From NCBI GenBank assembly GCA_022059125.1, contig JAEUWY010000002.1, positions 3,844,001 through 3,908,000 on the forward strand: a stretch of DNA of 64,000 nucleotides. Direction: 5' to 3'. Position numbers and translations under genes: made by a program. The notes beneath the pieces were generated by a model that did no database searches, was not told where the DNA came from, and was given only the letters and a program-made list of their open reading frames with translations. Positions 1-9,558 of the stretch are shown piece by piece; position 1 is the first letter of the stretch; every line of letters begins with the position of its first letter. Origin of the DNA: Corynespora cassiicola (Eukaryota > Ascomycota > Dothideomycetes > Pleosporales > Corynesporascaceae).

Positions 1-1410
1 TTCAAATGGCCTGGAAATGGTCAGCATGGCCAGCAACTACCGATGCGGCAATCATTTACAGTTCAAGGACCTTGATGAAACCATCAGTGTCAAGTAACTC
101 AATGGCGCGCGGCTCGTCTCTCCCGAGGCACTTGGTTCTGCGTCTTGTTAGCCGGTATGCCGTCCCGCGCCAATGCAAGTACATACGCCTGTCCGAGCTG
201 TTGAAAGGGCGTTGAAGAGTGTCTGCCATCAAAGATCTTCATAGCCCAATGGGGAACCTGGGTACCCGAATCCGAAGAGTGAGACGAATTTCCCATAGAT
301 GACGCGTTGGATATTGTCGGAGATTGAGGGACCTCTGGCACCACTGGCGGAACATCTGGTATGTCGACATAGACTGGAGCAATAGGGTGTTGCGGTGGAG
401 GTGGAGGTGGAGGCGGAGGCGGTGGCGGAAGATGTTGATAGTGGGACTGGGAGTATCCAGGGTTGACAAAAAACGAGGATGAATGTTGGCCAGTAGGATA
501 AGGAGGGGGGGGAGGTGGTGGAGGCGGTTGCGGGTAAGTTGCACCTCGGTCAAAGGCAGGTCTGGGTGGTTGCGGAGGCTTTGGCGTTCGCGATCCTATG
601 TGATATCAGACCAAACACTTTCATCTCAAGTGTAACTGAACGTGCATGGAGCAATCCGCCAGCCAGTGAACATGCACTGAACAGATGGGGAAACGCGGTA
701 CATGGACAATGAACGTGGGGCAAACTAGCGGCGCTAGGCACTGCTGAAGATAAGGCACTAGATGGAAAGCAGGAAAATGGCAGAGTTGCGAATTGGAATG
801 ACCATACCGTGAGCATTTACCGACATCCTGTTGAAGTAGGTCTCCACGGGGGTTTGCACTTTGAGTAGCCTCGAAAGCCGGTCCCGAATCTTATCAATCT
901 CGTCGTCTCTCGGCTCGCTAACAGGATCAACATCAATTGACTTGACAGCTCTGGGAGGGTGCAAATGTCTTACCCTCGGACAACATCATGCATGGCCTGG
1001 AGGTAGGACCGATATAGCTCGAGACGCCTCGGGAGGGCGATGCCTTGCTTGTGCATGTCGTGCAGGGCCTCATCATACAGCAGGTGGTAGGGCGGAGTGC
1101 CAGGAAAAGCGCCGGGAGCCTGGCGAGGGTTCCGCTTGGACTTGCTAAACATGTTGCGCACATCTTCCAGAGTATAGCGTAAGCTGGGGAGACAGACGTC
1201 GAGGTCCCTCAGGATGCGGCCGGACCACCTCCCATAGCGGGACAGGTCCAGGTTGTTGTGCAGCGTGTGCAGGCCGCTGGAGATGGCGAAGAGTTCGGCA
1301 ATGTCAGCAGCAATTTCACTCGAGTACTGGGGAATCTCGCCCTTGAAGGCGTGGAGGCCGGAAGCCGTATCCTCGGCCTCTTTGGCGTAGTCGAGCAGCT
1401 TCAGGTCCAT
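1..1410 (-). CDS. Proline-rich conserved fungal protein, 3' end missing (partial)
   Basis: I do not recognise a named family. The model starts at the ATG at 1410 and joins exons 1410-974, 917-808, 595-187, 137-60 and 10-<1, giving 348 codons before the window ends. Introns of 56, 212, 49 and 49 nt have GT..AG ends, and the joins keep frame; the 212-nt intron is the least certain. The first ~180 residues are helical and hydrophilic, without a signal peptide or membrane segment. The middle carries two uninterrupted proline runs (about 9 and 13 residues) separated by a Tyr/Ser-rich linker. The C-terminal part, after the third intron, reads as an acidic conserved block (EPRAIELLDTDGF). Proline runs of this kind bind SH3/WW/profilin partners in known proteins, so a signalling or cytoskeletal scaffold is possible, but that is inference. 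Confidence 0.7.
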
Positions 1411-2597
1411 TGTGGATCGCGTGACTTTGGGATCTTCAGCCGCTAAGGAGGGGGGCAGCGCAGCGCATGCTTTGAGGGAGTGGGCAGCGGCGGACTGAAG
1501 ACAGTGGAACGGCGGGTCAGCGACGAGGCTGGAGTAGCGAGCGTCTGGAGAGGAATTGGCGGTGGTGCGCCTTGAGGAGTGTCGGCTTTGACGTGTTCAG
1601 CAGGCTGCGAGGCCAATAGATTGGGCCGACAAAAACCCCTTATAAATCTGCACCTTATCCGTAGTCGTCCATCGTCTTGTTCACCATTTGCCTGCCGCTC
1701 GCTTTTGGCCCCCAAAAGCCCGACTTTTCGCCATCCTCTGGGCAACTTTTGCGCAGCCTCTGCGCCGTATTGCCTGATGGCGGCGCCCAAGCGAGCAATC
1801 TACCGACCTGCTTGCGTGCGGAAGGCTGTCTCCGTTGCCGTCGCCATCGCGGGGCGGCACAGTTGAGGGGCTCCAGGCGGACCGGCCATAGGATGCAGTC
1901 TTCTGCCGAGCGGCGCTGCAGCTGCGACGTCAACCTTTGCCGCTCACGAGGAGCATTTGCCTGGCTGCTGCTGCTCCCGGTGCCTGTGGTAAGCCGTTCA
2001 GATGTTAGTCGCCCGCAGAGGCAATGACAGCTCATCAAAAGCCATGCCCACACCAACGAGGGGGGGTGTGTCGCGCGCGCCAATGAAGCCGTTGCTGGAG
2101 TCGACAATGATGAGATGCATATGCGCCTTGCAGGCAGCAACGCCCGGCGCTCGGTGGAGAGGCTCGATCCGCCGGGCAGCCTGCTGGAGAGAGCGACGAC
2201 AACATCAGAGTAGGCCTTGTGGGACGCGACATGGAGCGCGAGCAGGGCGCTGGACACGGCGCTTTATATACAACGGTTGCGACCAGAGCAAGGCTGCGCC
2301 TCATTTATCGTGCGCCACCCTGTTCGTCGCCCAACCACCCTGTTCATCTCGAGTCAAGCCAGCAAATGAGACCTCCCAAGTCCAGGTTGGTGTCGCGTTA
2401 GGCTGCGCTGAGGGGGGGCCAAAACGCCCCGTTTGGTCTCGTAGAAGCCCTACGGGCACACCAGAGTCATCATTCGCGCTGAAGATTTAGTATGCTGAGA
2501 TGGTATTGTACACGCCAAATGGGGCAGTCTAACGCCCACGACTTTTTGGGTCCCGCTGCTAGGCCGTGGACCTGGCCGCCCATACCGAGCTAGCCGG
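1411..2597. other. Intergenic region upstream of the proline-rich gene
   Basis: About 1.2 kb between the start of the proline-rich gene and the stop of riboflavin synthase, both on the minus strand. It is GC-rich, and the open frames in it begin with non-ATG codons and have low-complexity Arg/Ser/Pro composition, so I see no supported gene. It presumably holds the promoter and 5' leader of the proline-rich gene and the 3' UTR of RIB5. Confidence 0.5.
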
Positions 2598-3413
2598 CTA
2601 CTTGCCCAGCGCCTTGAGCCTCTCGTCGACAAGTTTCGCGACCATCTTTTCGAGAATGGCAAACTCGCCATTGGCCGTGCCCTCAAAGTACCCGGCCACG
2701 CTCTTCTCCACATACTTTCCCACCTGGTCCACCTCCACGTTGACCTCCTCGCCCGGCTTCTTGGCCGCCGTGACCACCTTCTCTTGCGTGTAGGCGATCA
2801 GCATCACCTCCCACCATCCGTCGGGGCCGTCCTGCACCTTGGTGACCGTCAGGCTCGCCCCGTCTATTGTGACATATCCCTTCTCCACAATGTATCGAAG
2901 CACTGCGGGGTCGCGCGGCTTGAACCGGAACGTCAGCGCGTTGCCGTCGGGTGTAACTGATTGAATCGCAGCCGTCGTGTCTACATGGCCCTGGACGAAG
3001 TGGCCACCCATGCGCGTCGACGCTGACACGGCCCGCTCGAGGTTGACATTGGAGCCCTTTTTCAACGATCCCAAGTTGGTTCGGCGGAGCGTCTCGGGCG
3101 CAACGCCGACTTTGAACGACGTCTTGTCGAACTCGGTCACGGTCAAGCACGTTCCTGCGAGAAAAAAAATTAGAACGGTCCGCAGCTCATGTGATGCGGC
3201 GACAAACCATTGACGCTTATGCTGTCTCCTAGGTTCGCGTCTCCAAGAATATCTTGGGCGTCGGCAATGGTCAGGGACGTGCCGCCGCCTCCGGAGGCCG
3301 TCTTGTCCAGGTCCTCAAGGGCCGCAACAGCTAGCCATGGTCAGCTTAGCCGCGCAGGAAACATGTATAGATCAGGCCTTACTGCCAATGATCTCGACAA
3401 GTCCGGTAAACAT
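2598..3413 (-). CDS. RIB5: Riboflavin synthase (alpha chain)
   Basis: Catalyses the dismutation of two 6,7-dimethyl-8-ribityllumazine molecules to riboflavin, the last step of vitamin B2 synthesis, in the cytosol as a homotrimer. Exons 3413-3383, 3330-3208 and 3154-2598 give 236 aa, close to the yeast enzyme. The N-terminus MFTGLVE is the family signature. The protein contains two lumazine-binding barrel repeats: the first spans residues 1-97 with the CLTV motif at 54-57, and the second opens with GGHFVQGHVDTTA at residues 101-113. The C-terminal helix region (about 205-236) is the trimerisation helix in this family. Only ten residues are encoded in exon 1, so the start depends on the 51-nt first intron, which has a good donor and a GCTAAG/GCTGAC branch. 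It is transcribed away from the CoA-transferase gene, with 151 bp between the two ATGs. Confidence 0.95.
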
Positions 3414-3564
3414 GGTGGGGGTGGTTGGTGACAGAATGACGGATGGCGGGGTCGGAGGCGGAAGACTGCCTCGGTCGAAGCTTGAGCTTCGGAAATAAAT
3501 CGCGGGGACGCTTGTCTCCACACTCACCGCACCTCGTAGCAAACCACCGTGCATCGCCTTCACC
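3414..3564. promoter_or_regulatory. Divergent promoter between RIB5 and the CoA-transferase gene
   Basis: Only 151 bp separate the start codons of two genes pointing away from each other, so this stretch must carry both promoters and both 5' leaders. I see no clear TATA box. It is mixed in composition, with a GGTTGGTGAC stretch near 3420. Confidence 0.6.
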
Positions 3565-5321
3565 ATGGCCTCACTTCTTTTTAGACCATCTAGACAGCTT
3601 TTGAGTGCGCGTACGTTTGTTTCTAGGCCCAATTGGCCACTGTGCAGCTCCAGGAGACGTCTTGCGACAGCAGCAGCTGGTGGAGATGCAGCTTCGCTAC
3701 CTCTGGCCGGGATCAAGGTCTTGGATATGACTAGAGTTTTGGCAGGTGTAGGTAGACTGCGTCCTCTCTTGGACAGCCTCTAACAGTCACCAGCCATATT
3801 GCACTCAAATATTGGGTGATCTTGGGTATGCCATGGATAGCCCAGTATGAACCAACAGCTCCAGGGTTGGCGGTTTGAGAGACATCACTTACCGTGTAAA
3901 CAGAGCCGACGTGATAAAGATTGAGCATCCCACAAGAGGAGGTGAATATCCAAACCACCGCCTTTGGTACAGGGCTAAGCATGAGTAGATGACACGCGAG
4001 CATGGGGTCCACCATATGCCAAATATTCCCAGGACGACTTGGATGGTCCCGGCGAAAGCGCATACTATTTGGCAGTGAGATGCCATCACTACATGCGCCA
4101 CCATAACGGTCTAACGCATTTCAGGTTAACAGGAATAAGCGATCTATCGGCCTCTCTTTTGCTCATCCTGCCGGTGTCGATATTCTCCATCGTTTGGTAA
4201 AGGAATGCGACGTGCTTGTCGAAAACTACCTTCCAGGCTCTTTGGGAAAATATGCCATGGACTATGAGACCGTGTCCAAAATCAATCCCGGGCTAGTCTA
4301 CGCGAGCATCACTGGATACGGACAGACAGGACCGTACCGAAATAGGGCTGGTTACGACGTTATGGTGGAGGCGTATGTGCTGGCGCAATCCAATCGTTGG
4401 AATACTAACAAATAGCAGAGAGTTCGGACTTATGCACATCACTGGAGCGCGCGATGGACCACCAGTCAAAGTCGGTGTTGCAGTCACTGATCTCACAACG
4501 GGCCTTTACACGTCGAATTCTATCATGGCGGCCTTGTTGAACCGTATCAAGTCAGGAAGGGGACAGCATATTGATGTAGCGCTCAGTGACTGCCAGGTCG
4601 CTACGCTCGCCAATATTGCCAGCTCAACCTTGATAAGCGGCAAAAGGGACTCGGGAAGATGGGGCACTTCACATCGTAAGACGACAGGGTTCATACATGA
4701 GCACATGCTGACAGCTGTAGCTTCAATCGTTCCATACAAGGCTTTCAAAACGTCAGACGGTGATATTCTCCTTGGAGGCGGCAATGATCGTCTGTATGGC
4801 GTTCTTTGCAACAGAATCGGAAAGCCCGAGTGGATTCTGGACGACAGGTTCAAGACCAATGCCCTCAGAGTGAAGCATAGAGACACGCTAGAAGAGCTGA
4901 TTGAAGCTGAGACGCGCAAAAAGACTACGCAGGAATGGTTGGAAATCCTCGAGGGATGCGGCATGCGTAAGTATACGTCGACATGTATGAGGACGACACT
5001 GACAATATGAAGCTTATGCTGCCATCAACGACGTTCAAGATACCTTGAATCATGAGCATGGTAAGATCGTTCTATACTAGATCTAATTATTTCCTGCTAA
5101 AGTCTATAGTCCTCGCACGCGACATGGTCAAGGAAGTTGATCACCCCGTTTGCGGGCCCATTAAATTGGTTAATACCCCCGTCAAATGGTCGGAATCGAC
5201 GCCCGGTATCCGCACACCTCCTCCCACACTCGGCCAACACACGGATGAGATACTAAAAGACACTCTGGGCATGAGCGAAGGAGACGTAGCTGCTCTTCGT
5301 GGTGAAGGGGTTGTGGCGTGA
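3565..5321 (+). CDS. Class III CoA-transferase, SUGCT-like (succinyl-CoA:glutarate CoA-transferase type), mitochondrial
   Basis: CaiB/BaiF-family enzyme that moves CoA between dicarboxylic acids. The human homologue SUGCT uses glutarate or hydroxymethylglutarate with succinyl-CoA. Nine exons (3565-3747, 3794-3825, 3904-3941, 3989-4074, 4125-4372, 4419-4675, 4721-4966, 5013-5060, 5110-5321) give 449 aa, all joins in frame. Residues 1-40 are rich in Arg/Ser/Leu without acidic residues, as in a mitochondrial presequence. Family blocks follow: VLDMTRVLAG, GDLGADVIKIEHP, RAWGPPYAKY, the VNRNKRSI block, DVLVENY, SITGYGQTGPYRNRAGYD (the aspartate is the family's catalytic position), and the C-terminal LGQHT. 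The substrate is inferred from similarity to SUGCT. The high intron count, with exons as small as 32 and 38 nt, is notable. Confidence 0.9.
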
Positions 5322-5614
5322 TCGTAGTATAGATCATGAATCGGTAGATTAGAACTATAGACGCAGCTCTGCCGCGACACTCTACATTCAATGCCACCGA
5401 TACATCTCGTACAAGATGTGCAAAGAGGCGGAAGTTTCCTGAATTCAGGCAAGCGGATTACCTGATCCATTGAGCACAGACCATGTCGTGAGGTTGCAGC
5501 TCGTAATGTTCGCCGCGGGAGACGACCGGCCATTGCAGCTCCACATCGCTCATTGAGCACACCCTACACAATTATTACCCTGTAGGACGCTGTCGCAAGC
5601 TCTCGTCTTGCGCA

Positions 5615-7318
5615 ATGGACTCCGGAAAGCCTCCACTCTCGACTTTAGACGCGGCCAATCGCACGGCCAATACCGCAAGCGCAGCGCCGAACTCCACCTC
5701 CACTCCGCACTCCACAACCAAGGCGCCCGCAGCACCCCCGGCATGGTCGCCGCAATCCACCATGTTCCCATCGCAGAATGGTAGCTCTGGCCCAAGCTTC
5801 CCCGAGTTCTCAGCGTCCACGACCGAGATTCTGAAGCGCCTGCAGTCGTCCAACCATGGCCACGCCGCCGGCACCCCCGCCTTTGAAGCTAAGAGGGCCG
5901 AAGTCCTGCAGAACTACGTTACAAGTGACAAGCTGCCTACGCCGCAGCCGCTTGCAACAGGCAGGGGAAGCAGGAGGGGTGGCGGAAGAGTTGGGACTCC
6001 GAGCACATTGAAGACGGAAGTCGGCGCAGGGAGCACGTCGCCTGCGCCGTCGTCTGCGCGCGGGTCCGGCAGAGGCAGGGGGCGCGGGCGTGGGCGTGGC
6101 GGCAGCAGGGGAGGTAAGAGGAAGCGGTCGGAGAGCGTGGAGGAGAGTGATGTGAGTGCCTACATACTGGTGTTGTGAAGAAGCATTCAGCTAACATTGC
6201 GCAGGACGACGACTCTGACATTTCATCCTCGTACACGCCACTACCCACGCGCACAAAATCTGGTCGCAATGTGAACAAGCCCGTCGCATTCGTTCCTACA
6301 CTGCCAGAACCAACACCCGGAGTCAAGCGCCGGAGATCTACCAAGACGATTCTGGCTGCGCAGTGCAATATATGCCACCGTGGTACAGATCCGGGCAACA
6401 ACCGCATCGTCTTTTGTGATGTGTGTAGTACAGCGTACCACCAGTATTGCCACAACCCTCCTATTGAGAATGAGGTGGTCAATGTCCTCGAGAAAGAATG
6501 GCTGTGCGGACCATGCGAGCGCTCCAAGAAGAACGTCATCGAAGGCACCGAGAACCTCGTAGCTGGTGAAGGCCTATCGATAGAAGACGTATGTTTGCCC
6601 ATTATCTCAAAACTTACAATCGCCGTTTACTGATCTCACGTCTTAGAAACGCGCATACCTCTCCACCCTATCTCAGCCCCGACTAGTATCTCTTCTCCTC
6701 CACTCCACAATCCGCCACCCGGAACTCCCAATATTCCCACCAGACGTCCACGACCTCATCCCAGCGACGTCAAATTCCTCATCAGCCACATCCAAACCCT
6801 CGGCCGCCCCACCTGCCCCACCCTCAAAACCCCTCCCAAACTCCAAACTCCAGTCCATCACCTCCCCACCCAACGGCACAGGCTCCACAGGCGGCACCCC
6901 CCGCTCACAAAACCCCGCAACCGACTCTTCAGACCTAGACTCTGCCGAAGCCCAGCTACTCGGCGAGAGCCGCACGAATAAGCCCCCAACCACGGTCCTT
7001 TCGCCGCTCAATCCGGCATCAGGTACTACTACGACTGCCGCTGCTGCTGAGGTGGCGGTGGCGGCGGTGGCGGCGGCGGCGGCAGAAGAGGGAATAGGCG
7101 AGGCGGAGTTTGAGGATGGATATGATACGGATCCGCCAGCGCATTATCCCAAGGCGGGGAATGGGCTGGCGCGCACGTTGAGGCCTGAGAGCGAGGATTT
7201 GCAGTGGTTGGTGGATGATAATTTTGAGGTGTTTAGTCATGGGTGGAAGGGGGATGGAAGTGGGTTGGGGGCGGATTCGGGGCTGAATGGGGAGGGATTG
7301 GATGAGAAGATGGCATAG
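5615..7318 (+). CDS. PHD-finger protein
   Basis: Probable nuclear chromatin reader. Exons 5615-6151, 6205-6588 and 6647-7318 give 530 aa. Residues 1-130 are Ser/Thr/Pro/Ala-rich and disordered. A Gly-Arg-rich stretch with a KRKR cluster (about 125-175) looks like an RGG/nuclear localisation segment. The PHD zinc finger follows in exon 2: CNIC, then CDVC, HQYCH and WLCGPC, giving the Cys4-His-Cys3 pattern. The C-terminal third starts with the conserved block KRAYLSTLSQPRLVSLLL, followed by Pro/Ser/Thr linkers, an alanine run encoded by GCN-type repeats near 7040-7085, and an acidic tail. PHD fingers of this type read histone H3 tails; the complex it belongs to cannot be told from the sequence. 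Confidence 0.85.
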
Positions 7319-9558
7319 GGGGGGTAATGGGAGAGTGCGGGTTGAGGTGTTGAAGGAGGAATACTGGAAGGGGGTTTGGATTTAGGGTGGGGATGCATTG
7401 GGGTGCGGGTAATGAGGTGTATGGGTTTTTCTTTCGGACATGCATAACGGGTTGGGTGGAGTGGCATGGCATGGCATGATATGATCCTGGGGACGGCTTC
7501 GCACGAGGCAATGAGTTGGGGATAGTAATTGAAAATGTATGAATATTCTCATGATGCGGTTCCGGAAAGGTTTTGTTTCACGCGGTAGTGTTCTTGCTAG
7601 TCTGTTATTTCTCAATGCAGAAACAGAGTCAAGCAGGAGAGGCGCATGGGAGGCTCAGTTGCTCACTGCAATCCTTAGCGCCCCAGAGGAGTTACGAAAG
7701 TACACCTCGAAAAGCTATTTATAAATCAGCCAAGAAGGAGTACAGGGGAAGAGGACAGCCACCCGACGTAGCGAGATTCATTGCAATCTCTAGCGCCGCA
7801 GAGAAGTTCGAAAACAAGCACAGGATAACGCGTTTCTTGAACTGCCCGACCTGTGCCATGGACTTGAAGCTCTTTTTGAGATTATTCAAGCCTCGCATGC
7901 ATAAACGTGACACAAGTATCTGTAGAACAAATTATATATTACCTCTCGAGGAACCAGGGCAAATTAATATGTCCTGTTATCGCTCAGGCTGGGGAGGGTA
8001 TGTAGGCTGAGCTGTAATCAGAAAGGGCAAAAGGAGACTAGGTAGGAAAGGGTAGGAAATACGAAGAGGAAAGTTTTTTTTTGATGGGGCGGGGTCCTGG
8101 GCTTGGCCCCCTTCACTGCAATATCTAGCGTTGCTGAAGGGTTGAAACTGCACCTGATTTAAGCAATTCCATCTACCTAAGGAGGTATATTATTGAGGCA
8201 GCCTCTAGCGCCCCTGAATAGTGATATTATGCCGGTAAACCCATTGTAATGGTGTACAGGTATCTTCTGCGGCCTATGTGTCTTAACGATCTAGTTAATA
8301 GATAATTCAGCCTTGGAGAACACCTTGGTAGGTACCTTTCCTGCAATCTCTCACGCCGCTAAAGAAAATTGTGGCATGTCAATGAACGTACTATAGCGAT
8401 GTCTACATGTTCTGTGGTGTTAGTATCAATAATAGGTAGGCTGGGTGTAGTTGATGCAAGCGCAGCCCCCAAAGTCAGCTTTGACACGTACTTCAGATCC
8501 CAATATATAGGAAATTATCTGCTGTCTGCCCTATGGCTTCACTGCAATCCCTAGCGCCGCCAAAGAGTTTTGTTGCACCGGTCAACCGAATATAGCTCCG
8601 TCTAGACCTATCCCATACTATTTGCGCCACTGATTGGCAGCCGTGCCAGCACATCTTACATGTCCGCCCAGGCTCCCTTCACCGGATTTCCAGACCATTC
8701 CCAAACCCTCAATAAGGCGATCCCATAGGCTCATCGACAAGGCTGGAACTCTTAATCAGTCCTATAGTTTGCCATGAACAACATCAGGCAATATAATCAT
8801 GACGAATCCCGCATGTTCTGTGCGATGGACACCGCCAATGAAAAGTCTGAACAACACACATTGAGAAAACCCCTGTAAGCACTTCACCGGAATTCCTACC
8901 CTTCTCCTGGCAAATCGTCGTATAAGAACATTTTATTCACTGCAATCTCTAGTGCCGCTGAACAGTTTCCCCAGCCCCTCCTGTTCCAAACATACCTCTC
9001 TTCCCATCCCTTTTACTAAGTACCACTTATGGCAAGACAGATGCCAAATACCCTCCGTGTATATTTCCCTTCCCTCCTCTCATCAAACATCACAAACCAC
9101 ATCAAACCTCAAAAAAGATAACATACCGAGCCAGAAGACCAACGCGCCAAAAGGCCCGCCAGTCCCCAACGCTCCAATCCAATCCATTTCGTGCACACTA
9201 ACTACAACTACCTAACACTTTCTCTCCCCTCTCCCTCTCCCTCCAGCAACTCAAGAAAGCCCAAAGGCCTTCAAGCTACCCTCGGGCAAGGAAATAACCA
9301 AGAAGAAAAAAAAAAGGTGGGGGTATATCCATCCTATCTATCCTAACCATCCATGCAAAGGCTTCTGCATCATACTCGACATTTCCAAAGAAATGGAGGA
9401 GAAAAAACGCCACAGATGCTCTTTTTGCTAAAAAAAAAACTCGTGAAAACTCCGATGGATGGTGTGAGTACTATGTACCACAGCCCCATAATGCATTTGT
9501 GAATTTGTGAAGCCGCACTTCGTTTGAGAATATGCACACTTCATGCTTCACTTTTCGT
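7319..9558. other. 2.2-kb gene-free region containing a dispersed repeat
   Basis: Longest gap in the window, between the 3' ends of the PHD-finger gene and BRF1, which converge on it. No convincing open frame is present. It holds seven same-direction copies of a roughly 30-bp motif between 7663 and 8968 (listed separately). The right end (8970-9470) is C- and T-rich with poly-A stretches near 9306 and 9430, consistent with 3' UTR sequence. Confidence 0.7.
7663..8968 (+). repeat. Dispersed ~30-bp repeat, seven diverged copies in the same orientation
   Basis: Copies begin near 7663, 7777, 8112, 8195 (weakest), 8337, 8538 and 8936. The core consensus is ACTGCAATCTCTAGCGCCGC, usually preceded by TTC and followed by TGAAGAGTT. 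Several copies continue with a further GCACC-like box 8-15 bp downstream. Spacing is irregular (83 to 398 bp), so it is not a simple tandem array. All copies lie on the plus strand. Substitutions are scattered, and there are no internal gaps in the core of five copies. I found no other copy of the complete core in the window. Confidence 0.75.

Noticed and set aside
720..740. CTAGCGGCGCTAG as a possible extra copy of the dispersed repeat in reverse orientation
   Set aside because: Only the palindromic 11-13 bp match; the TGCAATCT half and flanks are missing.
1655..2257. 200-codon minus-strand frame
   Set aside because: Starts with GTG, composition is Arg/Ser/Leu/Pro shadow of GC-rich DNA, and no splice or domain support.
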